The notes: a model not told the origin generated them from the letters alone. DNA of 64,000 nucleotides from Hydrogenophaga sp. Root209 (GCF_001428625.1 NZ_LMIE01000031.1:169229-233228), one strand, 5' to 3'; shown: positions 36,308-46,318, counted from the first letter of the stretch. Program-made: numbers and translations.

Positions 36308-37002
36308 TGACAATGCACGCCCTCAACCCGCTGCGCCGTGGAATGCTCGGCGCCCTCGCCGTGACTGCTTCCATGGTCTGGCTGCCCTCCATGGCACAGG
36401 ACGCCCCACCCCGCGTGAAGCTCACCACCTCCATGGGTGACATCGTGCTGGAGCTCTACCCCGACAAGGCGCCCAAGACGGTCGAGAACTTCCTGCAGTA
36501 CGTGAAAGACAAGCACTACGACGGCACGGTGTTTCACCGCGTGATCAGCAACTTCATGGTCCAAGGCGGTGGCTTTGACGCCAGCTACAAACAGAAGCCC
36601 ACCCGCGCGCCCGTGGTGCACGAAGGCCAGGCCGCGCTGCAGCGCGGGGGCCCGCGCAACACGGTCGGCACGGTGGCGATGGCCCGCACCAACGACCCGC
36701 AGTCCGCTTCGTCACAGTTCTTCATCAACGTCCAGAACAACGCCTTCCTCGACCCCACCCCGATCCCCCCCGGGGACCCGGTGCCCCAGTTCGAGTACCG
36801 CGGCAAGGTCTACAAGGACGTGCCGCGCGCGAGCCTGCTCAACGCCGGCGAGCTCTACGGCTACACCGTGTTCGGCAAAGTCGTCTCGGGCATGGACGTG
36901 GTCAACAAGATCAAGGAAACCCCGACCGGCTCCGGCGGCCCGTTTCCCACCGACGTTCCCAAAACCCCCATCACCATCCTCAAAGCCACCCTGGAGAAAT
37001 GA
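36307..37002 (+). CDS. peptidylprolyl isomerase, periplasmic cyclophilin type
   Basis: A 231-residue cyclophilin with a signal peptide ([22 protein letters not shown]). Catalytic-domain motifs are [34 protein letters not shown] (with the active-site Arg in FHR), [14 protein letters not shown] and [15 protein letters not shown]. It contains an insertion, [26 protein letters not shown], compared with the smaller cyclophilin that follows. It starts in an ATGA overlap with the L,D-transpeptidase gene; an ATG two codons on is also possible. Confidence 0.92.
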   Translation: MTMHALNPLRRGMLGALAVTASMVWLPSMAQDAPPRVKLTTSMGDIVLELYPDKAPKTVENFLQYVKDKHYDGTVFHRVISNFMVQGGGFDASYKQKPTRAPVVHEGQAALQRGGPRNTVGTVAMARTNDPQSASSQFFINVQNNAFLDPTPIPPGDPVPQFEYRGKVYKDVPRASLLNAGELYGYTVFGKVVSGMDVVNKIKETPTGSGGPFPTDVPKTPITILKATLEK

Positions 37003-37511
37003 CCATGGCCAACCCCCAAGTCGAACTGCACATCACCGGTCACGGTGTCATCACGATCGAACTCGACGCTGAAAAAGCCCCCCTGTCCGCCGCCAACTTC
37101 CTGGCCTACGTGAACAAGGGCCACTACAACAACACCGTGTTCCACCGCGTCATCCCTGGTTTCATGGTGCAAGGCGGCGGCTTCGAGCCCGGCATGACCC
37201 AAAAGCCCACCGACGCGCCGATCACCAACGAGGCCAACAATGGCCTGAAGAACGACACCTACACCCTGGCCATGGCGCGCACCAGCGACCCGCACTCGGC
37301 CACCGCGCAGTTCTTCATCAACGTCTCCAACAACGGTTTCCTCAACCACACCGCGCCCAGCGCGCAGGGTTGGGGCTATGCCGTGTTCGGCAAGGTGGTT
37401 GCGGGCGCCGACATCGTCAAGAAAATTGAAGGCTTGCCCACCGGTCGCAAGGGATTCCACGACGACGTCCCGAAGGACGACGTCGTGATCGAAAAAGCCG
37501 TCGCTCTGTGA
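36999..37511 (+). CDS. ppiB: peptidylprolyl isomerase, cytoplasmic cyclophilin B type
   Basis: A 170-residue cyclophilin without a signal peptide: [65 protein letters not shown]. Catalyses proline cis/trans isomerisation in the cytoplasm. It overlaps the periplasmic cyclophilin gene by four bases, giving a tandem pair for the two compartments. Confidence 0.93.
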   Translation: MTMANPQVELHITGHGVITIELDAEKAPLSAANFLAYVNKGHYNNTVFHRVIPGFMVQGGGFEPGMTQKPTDAPITNEANNGLKNDTYTLAMARTSDPHSATAQFFINVSNNGFLNHTAPSAQGWGYAVFGKVVAGADIVKKIEGLPTGRKGFHDDVPKDDVVIEKAVAL

Positions 37512-37546
37512 CCCCGGGGGCTTGGCCCCTGGCAGCCCCTGGTTTG

Positions 37547-38374
37547 ATGTCCACGCCCTCCTTCGACCCCTCTTCCGACCGCTCTGCCCAGTTGCGCGCA
37601 CCCGCGCACTGGCAAGCGGTCGAGTTCATTTCAGACCTGCACCTGCAGCCCGGCGAGCCGAAGACCTTCGAGGTCTGGCGCGCCTTTCTGCAGCGCCCCG
37701 CGCACGAACGGGCCGACGCCCTCTTCATCCTGGGCGACCTGTTCGAGGTCTGGGTGGGTGACGACGTGCTCGACTCCAGCGCCTCCACCGACCAGGCCTT
37801 CTGGCGCGCTTGCGCCGATGCGCTCAAAGCGTTCAGCCTGCACACCCCTGTGCATTTCATGGCTGGCAACCGCGACTTCCTGCTGGGTGCCGAAGGCCTC
37901 AAGGCCTGCGGCATGCAGGGATTGAGCGATCCGACCGCACTCGATTTCCTGGGCCAGCACTGGTTGCTCAGCCATGGCGACGCGCTGTGCCTGGCCGACA
38001 CCGACTACATGCGTTTTCGCGAGCAGGTTCGCCAGCCCATCTGGCAACGTGAGTTCCTGGCCCGCCCCTTGGCCGAACGCACCGCGATAGCGCGCGGTCT
38101 GCGCGAGCAGAGTGAGGCGCGCAAACGCAGCACCGCGAGCGACCCCAGCCTGTGGGCCGATGTGGACACCACCGCGGCACGCGACTCCCTGCAGGCCGCC
38201 GGCGCCAGCACCTTGATCCATGGCCACACCCACCGTCCGGCCGAACACACCCTGGGCAACGGCCTGCAGCGCGTGGTGCTCAGCGACTGGGACGCCGCCG
38301 CTCAACCACCGCGCGCAGAGGTGCTGCGACTCGACGCACGGGGGCTGCGCCGCCTCCCCCTGCCGCTGTCATGA
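37547..38374 (+). CDS. lpxH: UDP-2,3-diacylglucosamine diphosphatase
   Basis: A 275-residue calcineurin-like phosphoesterase: EFISDLHLQ, LFILGDLFEVWVGDD, MAGNRDFLLG, LLSHGDALC and HGHTHRPAEH cover the five metal-binding motifs. LpxH cleaves UDP-2,3-diacylglucosamine to lipid X in lipid A synthesis at the inner face of the membrane. I prefer the ATG at 37547; a GTG at 37508 overlapping the ppiB stop is possible. Its stop overlaps the mtfA-type start. Confidence 0.93.
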   Translation: MSTPSFDPSSDRSAQLRAPAHWQAVEFISDLHLQPGEPKTFEVWRAFLQRPAHERADALFILGDLFEVWVGDDVLDSSASTDQAFWRACADALKAFSLHTPVHFMAGNRDFLLGAEGLKACGMQGLSDPTALDFLGQHWLLSHGDALCLADTDYMRFREQVRQPIWQREFLARPLAERTAIARGLREQSEARKRSTASDPSLWADVDTTAARDSLQAAGASTLIHGHTHRPAEHTLGNGLQRVVLSDWDAAAQPPRAEVLRLDARGLRRLPLPLS

Positions 38375-39246
38375 TCGATCTGCTCCAGCGCCTGCTGCCG
38401 CGCTCGCTGCGCCAACCGACACCGGTACCCGACGCGCTCTGGCAATCCACCCTCATCGCCCACCCGTTCCTGTCGGCGCTCGACCGAGAAGAGCGCGCGC
38501 GCCTGCGCCTGCTGAGCACGCACTTCCTGGCGGAGAAGGAGTTCCACGGCGCCAACGGCCTGGCGCTCACCGACGCGATGGCGCTCGCCATCGCGGCGCA
38601 GGCGTGCCTGCCGCTGTTGCACATGCACGGCACGTCGGGTGACGCGGTGCGCGATCCTCTGAAGCTGCTCGACTGGTACGGCGATTTCGTCGGCATCGTG
38701 GTGCAGCCTGGTGCCGTGGTGGCGCGGCGCAAGACCACCGACGGTGCGGGCGTGGTCCACCACTACGACGAAGTGCTGGCCGGCGAAGCCATGGACCGCG
38801 GACCGCTGATGTTGAGCTGGGAGGAAGTCGCCCACGCCAGCGTGGCCGCGCACAGCGGCAGCAATGTCGTGATCCACGAGTTCGTGCACAAGATGGACAT
38901 GCGCGGCATCTCGCTCGGGGAACACCCGGACGGCGCCCCACCGCTGCCCAAAGGGTTCATGGGCACGCGCAGCGCCTCGGAGGCCAGGGGTGTGTGGCGT
39001 CAAACGATGCAGCTCGCCTTCGATGGATTCCGCGAGGCGGTCACCATGGCCGAGCGCTTCGGCGCCGAGCGCCCATGGCTCGACGACTACGCGGCCAAGG
39101 ATCCCGCCGAGTTTTTCGCCGTCACCTGCGAGGGCTACTTCGTGAGCCGCGACCGATTCGCGCAGGAATTTCCCGCGCTGGTGGCGCTGTACGACGGATT
39201 TTTCAGACCCGCCTCCAGCACCATGAAAAAGGCCCGTGCAGACTGA
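38371..39246 (+). CDS. mtfA: zinc-dependent peptidase, MtfA/M90 family
   Basis: A 291-residue protein of the Mlc-titration-factor-A family. The metalloprotease motif HEFVHKMD (HExxH) follows SWEEVAHASVAAHSGSNVVI, and KDPAEFFAVTCEGYFV supplies a downstream Glu-rich segment typical of the fold. In E. coli MtfA inactivates the glucose repressor Mlc; whether this holds here is unknown. It starts in an ATGA overlap with lpxH. Its stop codon lies in the loop of a terminator hairpin at 39229-39261. Confidence 0.88.
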   Translation: MIDLLQRLLPRSLRQPTPVPDALWQSTLIAHPFLSALDREERARLRLLSTHFLAEKEFHGANGLALTDAMALAIAAQACLPLLHMHGTSGDAVRDPLKLLDWYGDFVGIVVQPGAVVARRKTTDGAGVVHHYDEVLAGEAMDRGPLMLSWEEVAHASVAAHSGSNVVIHEFVHKMDMRGISLGEHPDGAPPLPKGFMGTRSASEARGVWRQTMQLAFDGFREAVTMAERFGAERPWLDDYAAKDPAEFFAVTCEGYFVSRDRFAQEFPALVALYDGFFRPASSTMKKARAD

Positions 39247-39261
39247 GTCTGCGCGGGCCTT
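39229..39261 (-). terminator. intrinsic terminator between mtfA and the DUF349 gene
   Basis: Fifteen-base arms (AAGGCCCG... and ...CGGGCCTT, one G-T wobble) around a 3-base loop that is exactly the mtfA TGA. On the minus strand the stem is followed by TTTTT, so it ends the DUF349 transcript, inside the 3' end of mtfA. On the plus strand no T-run beyond two bases follows. Confidence 0.85.
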
Positions 39262-39282
39262 GCGCGTTGGGGGGCGACGGAT

Positions 39283-42021
39283 TCAGCGTTTGAGCAATAC
39301 CTTCAAGACGGTTTGAAGTCGGCGCGCGACCGACGCATCGAATGGCGACGCGAGCACACCCGCCACGTCTTCCACCCAGGTGTCGCTCGGTGCCGCTGCG
39401 TGGCGACTCGTGAGCAACTGCAGTTGCAGCATGCGGCGTTCGCTCAGGTGTTCGGCCGGCGTGGGCACTTCGGCGGCCATCTCCAGGCGCAACACCGTCT
39501 CACCTTGCAAGGCGCTGGCTGCCTTGGACAAGGCGGCTGACCACGCACCGCGGCTGGCGGCGCTCACGCGCGAACCCAGCGCCTGGGCCGAGGGCATCTG
39601 CTCGGCGTCGCGCTGTTCCCAGGCCGTCATGAGCTGCGTGAGCACCTCGCCGTGGGCTTGCGCTGCGAGCTTGCGCAGGCTGGCTTCGGCCGATTCGATG
39701 GCCTGGCGCTGGGCGCGGAACGCCGCATCGCCCAGGCGCGGACCACGCTGTTCGCGCTCGTCGCGCCATGGCGCTGCGCCAGCACCGCGTGCATCGCGTG
39801 GACCCCGCGAATCGGGGCGACCTGCGCCACCGTCACGGCGCCCGTCAGGACGACCCCCGCGCGCATCGCGGCCGGCCGGCTCGGCCTTCTTCATGCCGGG
39901 ACGGTCGTCCCCGCGCATGGCCACCAGCTTCTTGGGCGGTGCGGCGGGTTTGGCAGGCGCCACCGGCTCAGCGGGCGCAGCAACGTCTGCCGCCTCGGCT
40001 TCATCGGATTCACCAGGTTCTTCGGCCGCGTCCACCACGGGCTCCACAGGCTCGCTCGGTGCGGCTTTGTCGGCGACAACAACAGGCGCTGGCGCAGCCT
40101 CGACCGCAGCCGGCCGACCGGCCAGCGCCGACTCAAGTTCGTGCATGGCCGCGCGGATGCGCTGCGCATCGCCGCTCGCGCTGGCTTGCTCCAGCGCACG
40201 CGAGGCGTCGAGCACGCGCTGGTCGTGCGCGTTGAGCGACGTGGCAGCCTTCTCGCGCTCGGTGCTCTTGCGCGCAAACGCTTCATCGATGGGCTGGCGA
40301 AACGCTTCCCAGAGTTTCTGCTCGTGCTTGCGCTCCAGCGGCACGGCATGCGCTTCGGCCTGCCAGCGCTGCTGCAGGGTCTTCACCGCATCGATGCGCA
40401 GCATGGGCGCGGCGCCCAGTGCGGTGGCTTCTTCAATCAGGGCCTTGCGACGAGCCGTGCTCTCGGCCTGCGCTGCTTCCAGGCCCGCATGGGCCGCATG
40501 CATGGCATCTTTCCACTGCGGCTGCATTTCGGCAAACGCCTTTTCGCTCATGTGGCCGGCTTCACGCCAGCGCTCGGAGAACGTGTGCAGCGCGCGCACC
40601 TGGGCTTTCCAGTCGGTGTTGCCGGCGTGGGCCTCGGTCCATGCCCTCAATTCGGCAATGATGGCCTGGCGCTGGGCCTTGTGTGCTTCGGCCTGCTGGC
40701 GCACCTGCACCAGCCAGGTTTCCACCAGCTTGTGGGCTTCGGTGCAGGCTTCGTCAAAACGCTTCCACAAGGCGTGGTTGGGCTGGCCGCCCTGGTCGGT
40801 GGTCTTCCATTGGTCGCGCAGGCCGCGCAGGGTTTCCTGCATCTTGCGGCCACCGAGGCGCTGGCCTTCGGGCGCTTGCAGCAAGGCCTCTGCCTTGGCC
40901 ACGAGTTCTTCGCGCAACTGGTCGGCGCGCCAGCGCTGCCAGCCTTCGAGTTCACCGGCCTGGCTGAGCGCCGCGTGGGCGCGGGCATCAAGCGCGGCGC
41001 TCACAAAACGACCGTTGGACTTGAGGATCGCGCGCACATCGGCGGCGGCCTTGGGCGTGGCCTTGCCATGGCCTTCGGCGAGTTCGCGCTCCAGCACATC
41101 CAGCGCATGGCCGAGTTCGGTGCTCACGCGGGCGCGGCGCTCTTGCTGGGCCTGCGTGTCCACGGCGGGCTTCTCGGCCACGGCAGCGGCTTCGCCGCCG
41201 CGCGCCACGCGCAGCTCGTCGGCCCACACCGGCACGGCGGGCAGCGGTGCCTGCGCATCGGCGTCTGCGGCCACGGCCTGAGCCAGGGCCGCTTCGAACG
41301 CGTCCCACACCAGTTGCAATTGCTTGCGCGAAGCGTCGAGCATGGGCGGGAACTTCACGTCCACGCTGGCCCACTGGGGGTCCTGCGCCAGACCGCTGGC
41401 CTGCTCCTGCCACTGGGCCACATCGGCCTGCAACGTCTGGGCGCTGTGCTGGGCTTCGCGCCAGGGTTTGGTGGACAGCACCTCGATGCGTTGGGCGATC
41501 AACACCGCGGCCTCGCGCTCCACCTGCACACGGTGTTGCAAGTCTTCAATGGCTTTGACGCGCTCGGCCAGCGACTGGCGCAACGTGGCCAGGGGCTCAC
41601 GTGAAAGCGGTGCGCCCGCGCGGGCAGCATCGCGCTGCCAGGCCAGCGCGTCGGCCAGGTTCAGACGCGAATGGTCCAGCAAGGCCTGCGCCTTCTGCGC
41701 CCATTCCACCGCCATCTGCTCCTGCGACTTCAAGCGCTTCTGCTCGTCCAGCTTTTCCTTTAGGGGCTTGGCCGCGCCGCGGTCGCGGTTGGACAACTCC
41801 TTGTAGACCTCGTTCATCTGCTCCAGACCCGGCTCGGTGGCAAGCCACTCGCGAATGCGCGCAGCGCGCTCGCCTGAAGTGGGCGCGGAGAACGCACCAC
41901 CGGTCACGGCGTCCAGGGGATGGGCCGCAGCAGCTGCGGACTTGGAAGGGGTGGGCGTGTTCACGGCAGGTGGAGAAGCTTGAGGGGAAGAGGAAGACTT
42001 GCGCAAGGAAAACAGCGACAT
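39283..42021 (-). CDS. DUF349 domain-containing protein
   Basis: A 912-residue, mostly alpha-helical soluble protein with repeated DUF349-type units: LKDQWKTT-like WRADQLREEL, RDQWKTTDQGGQPNHALWKRFDEACTEAHKLVE, RWREAGHMSEKAFAEMQPQWKDAMHAAHAGLE and RWQAEAHAVPLERKHEQKLWEAFRQPIDEAF, each a Trp-rich helical hairpin. An Ala/Pro/Glu-rich low-complexity linker (about 640-780, with RDARGGRPDGRRDGG-like Arg/Gly stretches) precedes a last helical block. Function unknown to me. The Arg/Gly-rich region could bind nucleic acid (inference). Confidence 0.85.
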   Translation of the reverse strand: MSLFSLRKSSSSPQASPPAVNTPTPSKSAAAAAHPLDAVTGGAFSAPTSGERAARIREWLATEPGLEQMNEVYKELSNRDRGAAKPLKEKLDEQKRLKSQEQMAVEWAQKAQALLDHSRLNLADALAWQRDAARAGAPLSREPLATLRQSLAERVKAIEDLQHRVQVEREAAVLIAQRIEVLSTKPWREAQHSAQTLQADVAQWQEQASGLAQDPQWASVDVKFPPMLDASRKQLQLVWDAFEAALAQAVAADADAQAPLPAVPVWADELRVARGGEAAAVAEKPAVDTQAQQERRARVSTELGHALDVLERELAEGHGKATPKAAADVRAILKSNGRFVSAALDARAHAALSQAGELEGWQRWRADQLREELVAKAEALLQAPEGQRLGGRKMQETLRGLRDQWKTTDQGGQPNHALWKRFDEACTEAHKLVETWLVQVRQQAEAHKAQRQAIIAELRAWTEAHAGNTDWKAQVRALHTFSERWREAGHMSEKAFAEMQPQWKDAMHAAHAGLEAAQAESTARRKALIEEATALGAAPMLRIDAVKTLQQRWQAEAHAVPLERKHEQKLWEAFRQPIDEAFARKSTEREKAATSLNAHDQRVLDASRALEQASASGDAQRIRAAMHELESALAGRPAAVEAAPAPVVVADKAAPSEPVEPVVDAAEEPGESDEAEAADVAAPAEPVAPAKPAAPPKKLVAMRGDDRPGMKKAEPAGRDARGGRPDGRRDGGAGRPDSRGPRDARGAGAAPWRDEREQRGPRLGDAAFRAQRQAIESAEASLRKLAAQAHGEVLTQLMTAWEQRDAEQMPSAQALGSRVSAASRGAWSAALSKAASALQGETVLRLEMAAEVPTPAEHLSERRMLQLQLLTSRHAAAPSDTWVEDVAGVLASPFDASVARRLQTVLKVLLKR

Positions 42022-42142
42022 GGAGGTGTCAGTTCAATCAAGACAGAGGCCGCGCCAGATCGGCGCGGCAAACGCGTATTGTCGCCGCTGTTCGCCTGCG
42101 CGCCACCGCTCGCGCCCGATGGGGCCTTGGCGGGAGGCTGGA

Positions 42143-45100
42143 TCAGCGTGGCGCCAGACGCAGTTCGGCTTGCGGGCGCCAGTCATCGCCCTGGCGGGCC
42201 AGCTGCGGCGCACCCAGAAACATGCGGTCTTCGGGCAGTGACCGGCTGGCCAGGAAATCCTTCACCGCCTGCCCACGCGCCACCGCCAGATCGCGCAGCG
42301 CGTCGGGCGTGACGGGTATCGAGGCCAGCAGCAAGGCTTCCATCTCGGGTTGCGGAATGTCCTTGGCCATGCCGATCAGGTTGCGCGGCTTGGGGATGTC
42401 GGCTCGCCGGTACACCTCTTTGAGCAGCGCGGGGTATTCGTCGGCAGACACCGCCAGCGTGCTGGCGATCGGCTTGCCCTCGCGCGCCAGGGCCCGGCGC
42501 TTCTCGGCCAGCACGCGTTCGTCGAGCCGGCTGCGCTGGTAGCCGCTGCGCTCGGTCTCCAGATCGCTGTGCCCCACCACCGTGATCTGCAGCGCCGGGC
42601 GCTCGGCCAGCGCCTTGGCCACCGATTCCAGCTGCGGCTGGTTCTCGGGTGCCAGCACCGCGCTGCCCGGCGCAAACACCACTTGGCCGGGCGACTCGGC
42701 ACCCCCGGCGAACGCGCTGGCGATCAGCGAGAACGGCGCGGTGATGGCCTTGCCGATCAGGTTGAGGATGAGCTTGAAGATGATGGGTGCCAGGCGGAAC
42801 TGGGGGTCGTTGATCGAACCACTCACCGGCAGGTTGATGTCGATCACGCCGTTGCGGTCGGCCAGCAGCGCCACCGCCAGTTTCACCGGCAGGTTGGGCG
42901 CTTCACTGCCGGCCACGCGGTCGCCAAAGCTGAGCTGGTTGAGCACGATCTGGTTGCTCGCGCTGAGCTGGCCGTCGGGGTCGATCTTGTAGGCCACGTC
43001 CACGCTGAGCTTGCCGCGCTCGATGCCGTAACCGGCGTACTTCACGGTGTAGGGCGACAGCGGGGGCAACTCCAGGTTGCGCACGCGGCCTTTGATGTCG
43101 AGTGCCAGCGGCTGGGCCAGCGGGTTGAGCTGGCCGTCGATCTCCAGCGCGGCCGTGCCCTCGGCGCGCCCGCGCAAGGACAAGGCCGCCAGTTCGGGTG
43201 CGGCGCCCGCAGGCGTCAAGTTGGAGAAAGCGCCCAGGCTGCCGGTGAGTTCGCTCAGGTTGGCGGTGTAGTTGGGCTTGATGAAGCGGTCGGAGAACAG
43301 AACGCGGCCATTGACCAGGCTGATCGGACCCAGGCGGATGTCGGGACCGGGCCCACTGGCAGCCACCGTGGTCTGCGGTGGTGCTGCTTCGGGACCGGCT
43401 GGACCATCGGGGTGTTTGACCAAGCCCTGAAGGTTGATCTTGCCGGCCTCGTCAATGATCACGCGGGCGAAGTAGTCACTGAGCACCGTCTCGCGCACCG
43501 CCACCTTGGTTGCCTGCCCTGGCACCAGAGCGAACTGCAGGCCGCGCACCTGCAGCGACTTCCAGGCCAACAGGTCTTCAGCGGGCGACAGGGTATTGGC
43601 ACTCAGTTCATCCAGCGCGGCGTCGCCTTGCAGGTTGAGAGCCAGGGCGCCGCCGGGCAGGCTGGCCTTCACCGTCCCCCGGTAGCTCGCGTCGGCGCGC
43701 AGCAGTTCGAGGTTGAGCCGATCGGCAAAGTACGGCTCCAGCGCGTGCGCGGGCAGGCGATCAACCCGCACCTGGGCCTCCAGCCTCATGCCCGCACCAT
43801 CCGAAGCTCCTGGGGCCGGCAGCCGCAGGGACCCGCCGAGCGATATCTGGCCGGGCGCGACCTGGCTGCCCGCGCCCACCCGGGCCTTGATCGCCAACGC
43901 CATGTCTTTCTGGACTGCGTCCAGCGGCCGAAAACCCTTGAGGTCCAGTTGTAGACCGGAAATGTCCAGCGTCACCGGGCGCGCAGGCCTGCGGTCGACA
44001 AACCCCACCGAACCACCCGCAACCTGCAAGGCGGCCAGGCCCACCCGCCAAGGGGTCGCCTGCCCTGTGGGATCTGCGGTTGACCCTCTCGCTGGAGGTG
44101 TTGCAGTCGCCAGCCAGGGCTCGAACATCCAGCTGCCATTGGCCTCACGCTGCACCTTCAACTGGGGTTGGGTGAGGGTCAGGCTGCCCACGTCGACGCT
44201 GCGCTGGGCAAGATCGACCCGCAGGTCTTCCACCAGCAAACGCTTCAGGCTGGCCAGGGGTTGCCGGGTGGGCCCGAGTTTCAGCTCGTTGAGGTCGATC
44301 CGGGCAGCCGTCAACTGAAGGGCCATGGCCCGATCACCTTGCGCGGCTCGCCATTCGATGCGACCTTCAGCACCCAGGCGCCCCTGCAGGGCAGGCTTGA
44401 GAACACTGGATATATAAGGAGCGAATCGCTCCAGTGGAATGTCTCCCAGAGACAGTTCTGCTTGTGCAGTGGCATCGGTGGCGGTGCCCTTCACATTGAT
44501 GCTGGTCTTGTCGAGCTGGGCCGACACCTCGAAAGGCATCGGGGCGCGCACCGGCCAGCTCAGCCCGCTGGTTTGCACACGCAACGCGTCCAGCGCCATC
44601 TCGGCAGCTGGCTCTACCGCATCGTCACGCCACTGAACACGTCCACCATCCAGATCCAATCGGCCTAACTGGATTTCCCAAGGTACGGATGCCGCCGCTG
44701 GCGCCTGGGCACCGGCCGGCGCCTGCGGTCCGACCGTCCCGAAGCCATTGGCCAAGCGGGTCAGGTTGAGCCGCCCCTGGGCATCGCGCGAGATGGTCAG
44801 GTTCGGCGACTTCAGTTCGATGGCCGCCAGATCCACCCTGCGCGCCAGCGGCTCGACGCGGTTGAGGTTCACGCCCAGGCGCTCCCACGACAAGACGCCC
44901 GCCGTGCCACCGCCTGGCGCACGTTCCACCAGTTTCAACCCCGTGAGCGCGACATCGCCCGAGAGCCACACCTGCGGCACGTCGCGCTGCGCAAAGGCCA
45001 GCTTCAGGTTCAGATTCAAGACACCAGCCTCGGGCTTGAGGTTCCAGGCCGCGGGCCAGTAAGGGAAATAGGGTGCCAGATCGAGTGCAGGAATCGACAG

Positions 45101-45781
45101 GCTGGCGTCGGTCTCGCGGTCGACGGCAAACGGGGTAGAGGCTGCGCGCGAATCAAAAGCGCTTCCGTTGAGCTCGAAGGCCAGGTGCGGCTCGGTCACC
45201 ACCTCGCGGCGCGAAGCCAGGTTGCTGAGAAACGGCACGCTCAGCGCCAGACTGCGCAAATGGTGCGTCACGCCCACGGTGTCGTCCACCAAGGTGAATT
45301 CGCCACCGGCCAGCCCGATGTTGAACAGCGCAAACCGCGCGGGCTCGCTCGATGTCTCCGAGGGGGGCACACGAAGGCGCTGGACGATGTCGTCCACGTC
45401 GTAGCGCCCGCCACCCAGGTGCCGCATCGCCAGACGCGGTTCCTCGATCTTCAAGGCATCGATCACGGGCGCCAACCGCAGGATCGACTGCAACTCGGCG
45501 TTCAGATAAAGCCGGGCCACCGACAGCTGCTCACCATCACCCTGGGCGGTGGCGATGCGCACTCCCTCGATCGACAGCTCCAGCGACCAGGGCCGGAAAT
45601 CCACCCGTTGCACCGTCACGCTGCGGCCCAAGGCTTGGCTGGCTTGCTTTTGCAGCTGCCATTTCAGGAGCGCGGGCACCGCGAGCCACGTGACCAGCCA
45701 CAGCAACATCACTACCAGAACGGTCCAGGCCAGACGTCTGAGCCACGGGTTGGACGGGAAACTGAAATGGCTGTTGCTCAT
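42143..45781 (-). CDS. DUF748 domain-containing (AsmA-like) protein
   Basis: A 1212-residue protein. A single N-terminal membrane segment (LAWTVLVVMLLWLVTWLAVPALL) is followed by a very long beta-rich region with repeated AsmA/DUF748-type sequence (QALGRSVTVQRVDFRPWSLELSIEGV at the start; GRLGAEGRIEWRA; SYRGTVKASLPGGALALNLQGD; GYGIERGKLSVDVAYKIDPDGQLSASNQIVLNQLSFG). The C-terminal about 200 residues contain an OmpA-like stretch (FAPGSAVLAPENQPQLESVAKALAERP...VVGHSD). AsmA-like proteins bridge the envelope and are linked to phospholipid transport; the exact role here is unknown. Confidence 0.85.
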   Translation of the reverse strand: MSNSHFSFPSNPWLRRLAWTVLVVMLLWLVTWLAVPALLKWQLQKQASQALGRSVTVQRVDFRPWSLELSIEGVRIATAQGDGEQLSVARLYLNAELQSILRLAPVIDALKIEEPRLAMRHLGGGRYDVDDIVQRLRVPPSETSSEPARFALFNIGLAGGEFTLVDDTVGVTHHLRSLALSVPFLSNLASRREVVTEPHLAFELNGSAFDSRAASTPFAVDRETDASLSIPALDLAPYFPYWPAAWNLKPEAGVLNLNLKLAFAQRDVPQVWLSGDVALTGLKLVERAPGGGTAGVLSWERLGVNLNRVEPLARRVDLAAIELKSPNLTISRDAQGRLNLTRLANGFGTVGPQAPAGAQAPAAASVPWEIQLGRLDLDGGRVQWRDDAVEPAAEMALDALRVQTSGLSWPVRAPMPFEVSAQLDKTSINVKGTATDATAQAELSLGDIPLERFAPYISSVLKPALQGRLGAEGRIEWRAAQGDRAMALQLTAARIDLNELKLGPTRQPLASLKRLLVEDLRVDLAQRSVDVGSLTLTQPQLKVQREANGSWMFEPWLATATPPARGSTADPTGQATPWRVGLAALQVAGGSVGFVDRRPARPVTLDISGLQLDLKGFRPLDAVQKDMALAIKARVGAGSQVAPGQISLGGSLRLPAPGASDGAGMRLEAQVRVDRLPAHALEPYFADRLNLELLRADASYRGTVKASLPGGALALNLQGDAALDELSANTLSPAEDLLAWKSLQVRGLQFALVPGQATKVAVRETVLSDYFARVIIDEAGKINLQGLVKHPDGPAGPEAAPPQTTVAASGPGPDIRLGPISLVNGRVLFSDRFIKPNYTANLSELTGSLGAFSNLTPAGAAPELAALSLRGRAEGTAALEIDGQLNPLAQPLALDIKGRVRNLELPPLSPYTVKYAGYGIERGKLSVDVAYKIDPDGQLSASNQIVLNQLSFGDRVAGSEAPNLPVKLAVALLADRNGVIDINLPVSGSINDPQFRLAPIIFKLILNLIGKAITAPFSLIASAFAGGAESPGQVVFAPGSAVLAPENQPQLESVAKALAERPALQITVVGHSDLETERSGYQRSRLDERVLAEKRRALAREGKPIASTLAVSADEYPALLKEVYRRADIPKPRNLIGMAKDIPQPEMEALLLASIPVTPDALRDLAVARGQAVKDFLASRSLPEDRMFLGAPQLARQGDDWRPQAELRLAPR

Positions 45782-45874
45782 GGGCGCGAGGGATGAACGT
45801 AAGGCATCGCGCCAGTGTCTCCGAACTCAGGTCCCGCTGCACCCCATCTGCCGACGGGGCCCCCGGAAACAAGA

Positions 45875-45903
45875 AACCCCGACAGACGAGGTCTGCCGGG
45901 GTT
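45875..45903 (-). terminator. intrinsic terminator with no obvious upstream gene
   Basis: Thirteen-base arms (AACCCCGRCAGAC and its complement, one wobble on the minus strand) around a 3-base loop, followed on the minus strand by TTTCTTGTTT. It points leftward, ends 93 bp before the DUF748 start, and has no minus-strand gene upstream for at least 590 bp. A second stem, GACGGC (45904-45909) with GCCGTC (45926-45931), is adjacent. Confidence 0.7.
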
Positions 45904-46080
45904 GACGGCGGGCTTGAATGCTCATGCCGTCTGTTTTGGCGGAGGGAGTTTGATGTCTCTCCAGCCTGGAAGCAACAGATTGCTCCCGTTGGGGGCCGTC
46001 ATGCGGCTACACCGCTGGGTCGGCTGATGCCGGTCATCACGACTGGCACGCCAAGCGTACTCCCGGGGCTCTCCAGCGGC
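45904..46080 (-). ncRNA. possible small RNA or structured leader upstream of the orphan terminator
   Basis: The 711-bp space 45782-46492 contains no credible gene. Its left half, read on the minus strand, has several stems (GGGAGCAA with TTGCTTCC near 45974-45993; GCGGTG/GCCGC around 46003-46015; GACGGC/GCCGTC at 45904-45931) and ends in the terminator at 45875-45903. It does not match tRNA, tmRNA, 4.5S or RNase P as I know them. The boundaries are guesses. It could also be a 5' leader of the DUF748 gene with attenuation. Confidence 0.3.
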
Positions 46081-46318
46081 AAGACAAGTCGGTCGGATCG
46101 CCCATGAAGCTTTTCAATCACGGGTTGGAAGCCTATTCGGCAGACCCGAAACCCCGTTTTGCGACATGAAAGGTGGCCGTCGGCCGACAAGCGGCAAAAT
46201 CCGGACGGCACCGCTGCAAGCCCCACAGGCATTGGGTTTCCCGCTAGCGAACCGCTTGAGCGGTGAATTGCAACGAATTGTTCATAACCAAAAGTTGCTT
46301 TAGATCTACGCTTAAACA

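Noticed and set aside
39380-41604. Two plus-strand open frames of over 600 codons
   Set aside because: Antisense to the DUF349 gene, whose own translation shows repeated conserved Trp-rich units; the shadows show only low-complexity sequence.
42350-43954. A 534-codon plus-strand open frame
   Set aside because: Antisense to the DUF748 gene; no signal peptide, motifs or RBS.
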